Shown piece by piece: positions 58,653 through 64,000 of a stretch of DNA of 64,000 bases. The notes under the pieces were generated by a model. The model was not told the DNA's origin. It saw nothing but the letters and a program-made list of their open reading frames with translations, and did not search any database. The first letter of the stretch is position 1; every line of letters starts with the position of its first letter. Source of the DNA: Serpula lacrymans var. lacrymans S7.9 (lineage: Eukaryota > Basidiomycota > Agaricomycetes > Boletales > Serpulaceae); the NCBI RefSeq assembly GCF_000218685.1, contig NW_006763301.1, positions 62,001 through 126,000 on the forward strand. Direction: 5' to 3'. Both the position numbers and the translations under genes were made by a program.

Positions 58653-59626
58653 ATGTCTCGTCGTTTTGGAGCTCTTTTCTTGCACGGTTCCGCTGCAGCC
58701 ATAATGGCGTATGGGTTTACCAGTTTACAGCACTTGCCCATAGACGAGTGGATCAGCAAGCAAAAAGGCGGACATCTCCAATATCTGACCATCCAAGGGT
58801 GCGTTATAACATGAACTCCCGTCGCACCACCCAAACCACTTAAACTGACACATTGCGCTGTGTAGTCTGGCGTTGGCATGGTTCACGATGACTCTCAGTT
58901 TTATGATGGACGTGTTGCCCCCGAGCTCGAGTGAGTTTTCGTTTTCTGAGTTTAATGCGACGATCACTTGGGAGGACTGAAGCGCGTGGCTGGTGCAGTT
59001 CTTCGCAGTGTCAAACGAACCTTGTTGATGGTCTCTCTACCAGTAAGGAAACCCGATTACCTGCATGAGAATCATTGATCTGCTAACGTGCTCGGTGTTC
59101 AATTTCCGCAGTTAGCCATCGTCGTCTCCGCTGTGTACTGGTCTCTGCTTCTGTTATTCCCCAGTCTCATCCTCCAACGCAAACTGGAAAGCGAACCCTC
59201 CTCCTCATCTCAAGTGCCAGAGATCATCCGTATACCCTTGAACATAGATCTCGCTTTACACGCCGTCCCAGCTCTCACTCTCCTCGTTGACTTCTTGTTT
59301 TTGGAACGCAAATATACCAAAGGTCAGGTTCGCTTCGGAGCCCCCCTTGCTGTTATTGTTTCAGGGACTTGGTATGCATGCTGGGTAGAATACTGTGCAA
59401 GCTATAACGGATTTTGTCAGTGTTTTATTCTTGTGGGCCGCTCTCACTTCCACGTCAAAACCTGACTGCTTTCGCTATAGTCCCCTACCCTTTCCTCACC
59501 GAGAATACATTTGGAGTCCGCATTGGAATATATACCACAGTTTCTCTCATCGCGCTCTTCTCCTTCAAGCTCATCAACGCGTTACACCCGACCAAGTCAA
59601 AGTCAAAGACCACCAAGCGCGCCTAG
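58653..59626 (+). CDS. FAR-17a/AIG1-like integral membrane protein
   Basis: Five exons (58653-58798, 58866-58930, 58999-59042, 59112-59415, 59481-59626) give 234 residues. Six predicted membrane segments include FGALFLHGSAAAIMAYGFTS and IVVSAVYWSLLLLFPSLILQ. Conserved family phrases are QYLTIQGLALAWFTMTLSFM, DLALHAVPALTLLVDFLFLE (the His of the HxxPA-type motif), AVIVSGTWYACWVEYCASYN and NGFFPYPFL. In animals AIG1 and ADTRP hydrolyse fatty-acid esters of hydroxy fatty acids, using a Thr and a His; the fungal role is inferred. The start ATG 58653 is preferred over an upstream in-frame ATG-like codon because MSRRFGALF matches family starts. Confidence 0.88.
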
Positions 59627-60193
59627 AGGCAAATAATTGCAAGTACAGTAATAATTATCTAGCTACGGTGTTCCTTTGAGAGTTTGCTTTGCTTCATACA
59701 GATTTATATTATACCGTTTGTAACTTATTGTGCAGGTCCTTGATATCGAGAAAATATGCAATCTACTTATTTCATTGAATGCGTGCTGAGACCACTTCAA
59801 GTGCAGTTCTCCTATCCATGTTAGTGAGCAAGAACCCCATATGGCGAGTTAATCGAATAATCTTGCAAATTGCAGGGGTATATTATCCCTGTCCATGGGT
59901 TTATGGATAGCATTACCCGAGGACGATGCCTACTACAGGAATTAAGGGTAGATGATATCATTTGAATGTGAAAATGGCAAAAGACCTAGACGTGGAAGGG
60001 GGGGACATCTACTAGCATGTTCAATGGAGAAAATTAAACAAATTCAAAGGAGTGTGTGGAGGTACCGATCGAGCCAAATAGGAAACAAAGTAGTCCGTGA
60101 CGTTTAATGAGGAAAAAAATTGAAAACATAATAGATAGATGCAAAACAACGTCTCGCAAACTGGAGACTATATCACCAACGAACGGGATATTC
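59627..60193. other. Convergent intergenic region between AIG1-like and syntaxin genes
   Basis: 567 bp, A/T-rich, presumably both 3' UTRs. No gene or repeat was seen. Confidence 0.45.
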
Positions 60194-61703
60194 TTAATTA
60201 GAAGACGTCGCTACGAGAGAAGCATTGAGCATAATATCAAGGTTATGATGGGACCTTTATACGTACTTTTCTTCGCGTTGGTTACGAGTACAGCGACAAC
60301 AATGGCAACAATGATGAGGATAACCAGTACGAGAATGAAGCAGATCCAGCGCTTTTTACGGGCAGAACGGGCAGAATCAACAGCTTTTTCTGTATATCCA
60401 AGGCTGTTATCGTGGATGTAAGCCGGTTTGTCTCAGAAGTAAATGTAGTTGTGCATACCCAACTTCTGTATCCTTCTCAACCGCACCTGTGGTAGCTTCA
60501 ATAACATTGATAGTCTCATCCTGTTGTTCAACAAGGACGCTCATCTGAAACATAGGATTAGATATGGGTTGGGCAATAGATGGATACTACATACATCGTT
60601 AAACAGTTGGGCCAATTCACCGAGCGTCCGCTCAATACGTTTTATGTCTTCATGTCTTTCTTGTACCTCTCGGTATGCTGCTCGTGATTCACCGTATCTA
60701 TTGGAGTTCATCAACTAGACGGAGAATGTTAACGACGACATATGATAAGGTATTCAGAACTTACAGCTTGACTGAAGATTTGTCCGCCACTCTCATCATT
60801 CACAACAGCCATAATTTCTTCTGGTGAGGCATCCGGTTTTACTAAAGGAAGAGGCTAAATAAAGAAACAAGTTTAGAGAAGCGGGGTCCGTACCGATTTT
60901 AAACTGCCTCTCCATTCTCTGCTTGTACTTCTGTCGGTATTGTTGTTCCACCCCTTGGTAATTTTGGATTGCGTCAACAAATTTTGACTTCACCAAGGCA
61001 GTCTACAATCGTTAATATATGAACATTAGCCGTGAGTTAGTACTACAACCACATGTTGGTCTGACCTGCTGTTTGCGTATCTGTCCATCCCGCCCACTTC
61101 CACTTTGTTTTTCCAGCGCCTTGACCCGACGCTTAAGCGTCGCACTTAAAGCACTGGTGTCCTCCACAAGCTCGTCCAGTTGAGCGGCATTTCGCTGCGC
61201 AGCAGCATCATCCGTGTTGTTAAGCGAACGTGAATGAAGCTCGTCGATGCTAGAGATATTTTCGTTGAAAGTTTTGATACTATCTTGAAGGGACGATATC
61301 TTATACGACCAAAGAGGTTAGTTAATTGTGGATACAAAATATATGGGTGAACGGACCTCTGCATAAAAAGCAGACATGCTGTCGCCCATATCCGCAGTCA
61401 AGTTCGTCGTACTCGACTCCTTGACTTCTGCCATTTCATAGGCATGATCATCCTGTTGTGCAAAAGGGTTTGCCGCTCTGCGACTCTGATACCCAGCCGA
61501 CGACTGCGTGGGGTATGAGTTACTGAAATGTGAAAAATGAGACGAATTTTAACAGGGGCGGTGTATCAAGTGAACGACGTACGTGGAAGCATTGCTGCCC
61601 TGTTGTTGAGCCTGCAGAACAAAATTTTATATTTTAGCTATGCCAACACGGCTGAGAAGTTGCCAGCGCTCACTCTCAACGCAGCCAGTCTGTCCCTTGC
61701 CAT
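60194..61703 (-). CDS. sso1: Plasma-membrane syntaxin (Sso1/Sso2 type t-SNARE)
   Basis: Ten exons (61703-61674, 61611-61583, 61522-61357, 61299-61066, 61002-60894, 60841-60765, 60714-60595, 60544-60459, 60403-60267, 60210-60194) give 334 residues. The N-terminal Habc bundle holds ISSLQDSIKTFNENISSIDE and VKSKFVDAIQNYQGVEQQYR. The SNARE motif runs VQERHEDIKRIERTLGELAQ through LFNDMSVLVEQQDETINVIE, with the ionic-layer Gln in the VEQQ region, and a tail anchor WICFILVLVILIIVAIVVAV follows. Sso proteins pair with Sec9 and Snc in exocytosis. The last exon is 17 nt; splicing at AAAA|GTACGT replaces a long aberrant tail by KKTTSSN. The first two exons (30 and 29 nt) are short, with phase and MARDRLAALRAQQQGSNAS supporting them. 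Confidence 0.92.
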
Positions 61704-62448
61704 GTTGTGGTGTTGTCGTCAAGGCGGTGCTTTGAAAAGGAAAAACGTGTATCACGCAGATAAAGACTATCGCAGCGTGAATATGGATGAGATTACTGAA
61801 CTGTGCAGAAAGATAAGGTATGAAACCGTAGAAGGGTGAAGGAGATGGGTGTCAACTAGCTACTATACCAGTATGTCGCTAGCCGTTCGTCAAAGGGACA
61901 GGTAAGACAAATTGCAACAAACAAGGCGTTTACAGTAACACGCCATGACATGTCTGCACCGCAACGTCAGGCAGTACTATTTCGATAGCAAACCTGTTGC
62001 TTTAGAACACTAAATACAGCGGTAATCATTGCCATTTGAAAACATCGCAATTCGCAGACAGCTGTCCAGTGTAGTAGAACGACGGGCTTGTGTGCCACCG
62101 TTGCTCCCTGTCTCTGCTGGGTATGCTTGGCACACTTATCCATAAACAATCATAGGCTGTCAATATGCCCCATGGTGCCCACGAGTTTAAGTCAATGTCT
62201 GGCATAAATATACTGCGACTGCATTAATGTTCGCCCTATGGCGAGTTACTAAAAGTTACTATTAGCGACCGCACTTGTCGCCGGGATATTCCGGTGGAGG
62301 TGGAGGTGGAGGAGATTTGTGGCTAGGGTTCCGTCTCTGCAGGCTCTCCACATCAGTCGACGTCGACGTGGCTCCCGTGGGCTCACACAGAACCCCAAGC
62401 CATATTACCCTGTTTAGTTGAAATCCCATTTGGACTGATTCAACACCC
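61704..62448. promoter_or_regulatory. Divergent spacer between syntaxin and Cas1p-like genes
   Basis: 745 bp. It contains a minus-strand open frame with a proline run at 62262-62450 that overlaps the Cas1p start and is probably not a gene. No recognisable factor site. Confidence 0.45.
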
Positions 62449-64000
62449 ATGGCATTATTGAATAAGCTTGCTCTCAGTTCATCATGGTCAGGCTATACAG
62501 CGCTGTCAATAACTAGTATCGGAATATTGCTAGGATTCTTTCGCTTTTTCTTTTTAGGTACGTCCCAATTACCTTACAACTCGTAGTCGTCAGTCATTAA
62601 TAATTATAGATCGACTGGACCCTTTACGCTGCGATGAAATGTTGGGACGTGGAAGATGGCTGGATGATAGATATCTCAATTGGCAACCAAATGGTCGGGA
62701 TATGGAGTGTTTTCTCGTGGTTTCGAGCTGACTTATTTGGCTAGGATGCATGCTTCACAAGTATCAACCTGATGACGCGTTGGCCTGTCTTCGGTCTCAA
62801 AAGGTTACCTTTGTCGGTGACTCGGTTACACGTTTGCTATACTTCCAGTTCGCTCAAGTTATAGACTCCAACCTTCCGGCAGCCCCTCCAGACGACGAGC
62901 AGAAGCATGCAGATCATTCACTTATTTCAGATTCAGGCATTCAAATAGATTTTATCTGGGACCCATTTCTCAACACTTCCCTTCATCAGCTATTCGTCGA
63001 TCCATCACCAAGCTCCTCTGCCAATTGGGGTACAGAGCAAGATTCAGCGATGATCGTACTCGGTTCTGGCTTATGGTATTTACGATATGCGAATAGTTCT
63101 GGAAGCCTCTCTGCATGGGAAGCTAACATATCTGGGGCGTTGAATATGGTTCGGAAGGCTTATCCAAAGTCTACAAAAAACATTGTTATACTGCCCGTCG
63201 AGGAAGTCGTCCCAGAAAAACTAACGGTCGATCGTTATGAGACTTTGCGCCCTTCTGATATAGATGCCATGAATTACGACCTCAGCTACCTAATCAAACC
63301 GTCGCTCAGCGACCACACACAGTCTCCTATTAAATCCATTGACCTGCCAGTATCATTTCCTCTTGTGTTCAATCATATGCTGGACTCGTCACAAACGGAG
63401 GACGGCCTTCACTTTTCGGATTCTGTCGTTCGGACGCAAGCAAATATACTCTTTAACTTACAATGCAACGATTTGTTGCCCAAGACATCGCCATTAGATA
63501 AAACATGCTGTCGGAGCTATCCAAAGCCTCGAATTCTACAGCTTGTAGTCCTTGCAGCGGTTGTCCTGTGGGGTCCTTTTGCGTGGTCTGTTTCTCGTAA
63601 ATCCAGTATGCCGCCTTCTTCCTTGTGTAGGCCTCGTATTGCTCAGCATTTTTCCAGAATGGCAGCCCACATCTGTTGGAAATGGAGGATATTCTGCGCT
63701 AACTTTTAGTGCAGCTATTGGTGTTATCTTCATTGCTGACAGGACTGGATTTTGGCTGAAGGAGCAGAAAGAGTTCGATGTTTGGATATTTACTTTTCTC
63801 AGCCTAGCGTCTTTAGCCGTTGGGCTAGTTAAGGTGAAACACTCGGATAAAGATCCAGGCTTTTTGAGTAGGGAACAAACTGAGGAATGGAAAGGTTGGA
63901 TGCAAAGTAGGTTGTTAACTTTTGTCTTGCTGGCATTCTAATAATAACAAACCCAGTTTCGATTCTCATATACCACTACTTGGGTGCTTCCAAAATACCA
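62449..64000 (+). CDS. cas1: Cas1p-like polysaccharide O-acetyltransferase, 5' part (runs off window)
   Basis: Exons 62449-62557, 62610-62693, 62745-63572 (or 63596), 63631-63906 and 63957 onward. An N-terminal membrane anchor is followed by a luminal esterase-like domain: DPLRCDEMLGRGRWLDDRYL, WQPNGCMLHKYQPDDALACL, VTFVGDSVTRLLYFQFAQVI (GDS block), and TEDGLHFSDSVVRTQANIL (DxxH). The multi-TM acyltransferase domain then begins with ALTFSAAIGVIFIADRTGFW and EQTEEWKGWMQISILIYHYL. In Cryptococcus, Cas1p is needed for O-acetylation of capsule glucuronoxylomannan; in non-capsulate mushrooms a cell-wall role is inferred. The intron ending at 63630 is 58 nt if the weak GTCCTT donor is used or 34 nt with GTAAAT. 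The domain assignment is secure. Confidence 0.9.

Noticed and set aside
62262..62450. A minus-strand proline-rich small protein
   Set aside because: It overlaps the Cas1p-like start codon, has low-complexity sequence and no supporting splice or family evidence.

Overview
The window is nuclear DNA of a filamentous basidiomycete, most likely an Agaricomycete. The evidence is dense protein-coding genes split by many 45-65-nt spliceosomal introns with CTAAC/CTAAT-like branch sites, intron-containing nuclear tRNA genes, and orthologues of housekeeping genes typical of fungi (eIF1, CBP20, Rpt3, Hsp90, TRAPPC10, Alg3, Alg13, Sso-type syntaxin, Cas1p) plus hamartin/TSC1. Exon models were built by hand: donor, acceptor and phase were checked so that the exons add up to an open frame and to the known family sequence. 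Nothing was aligned by computer, so percent identities are not given.

Layout. 1-7.4 kb: the end of a PP4 regulatory subunit gene, a small basic protein, eIF1, the 27-kDa tri-snRNP protein, a probable mitochondrial protein, cap-binding protein CBP20 and proteasome ATPase Rpt3. 8-22.5 kb: P5C reductase, Alg13, a Trm9-like methyltransferase, NAC alpha, an OBAP/DUF1264 protein, TSC1, Hsp90, tRNA-Asn, phosphoserine aminotransferase and tRNA-Ser. 23-34.6 kb: an unrecognised Pro/Ser-rich protein, the 19-exon TRAPPC10 gene, F-box protein copy A, ALG3 and argininosuccinate lyase (ASL). 34.76-45.73 kb: a composite transposable-element insertion. 45.9-64 kb: PIG-H, a RabGAP/TBC gene that appears spliced to an upstream IST1 domain, a membrane protein, an MCH1-like transporter, a 2OG-Fe(II) oxygenase, F-box copy B, an AIG1-like protein, a syntaxin and the 5' part of a Cas1p-like acetyltransferase that runs off the window.

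Many genes form head-to-head pairs with 180-270 bp between start codons. The insertion at 34756-45733 has split one such pair (ASL and PIG-H), whose spacer would otherwise be about 257 bp.

The insertion is the most unusual object here. It is a fold-back element with two 993-bp inverted arms built largely of ~62-bp tandem repeats. A second inverted pair sits in its centre, a Ty3/gypsy remnant lies in its right side, and a 6.2-kb CACTA-like DNA transposon has jumped into the end of the right arm. The intact left arm shows the sequence before that jump and confirms a 3-bp TAT target-site duplication.

Regulatory signals fit the genes. Two perfect three-unit heat-shock elements precede HSP90, and a TGAGTCA (Gcn4/Cpc1-type) site lies 54-113 bp upstream of each of the three amino-acid biosynthesis genes (proline, serine, arginine).
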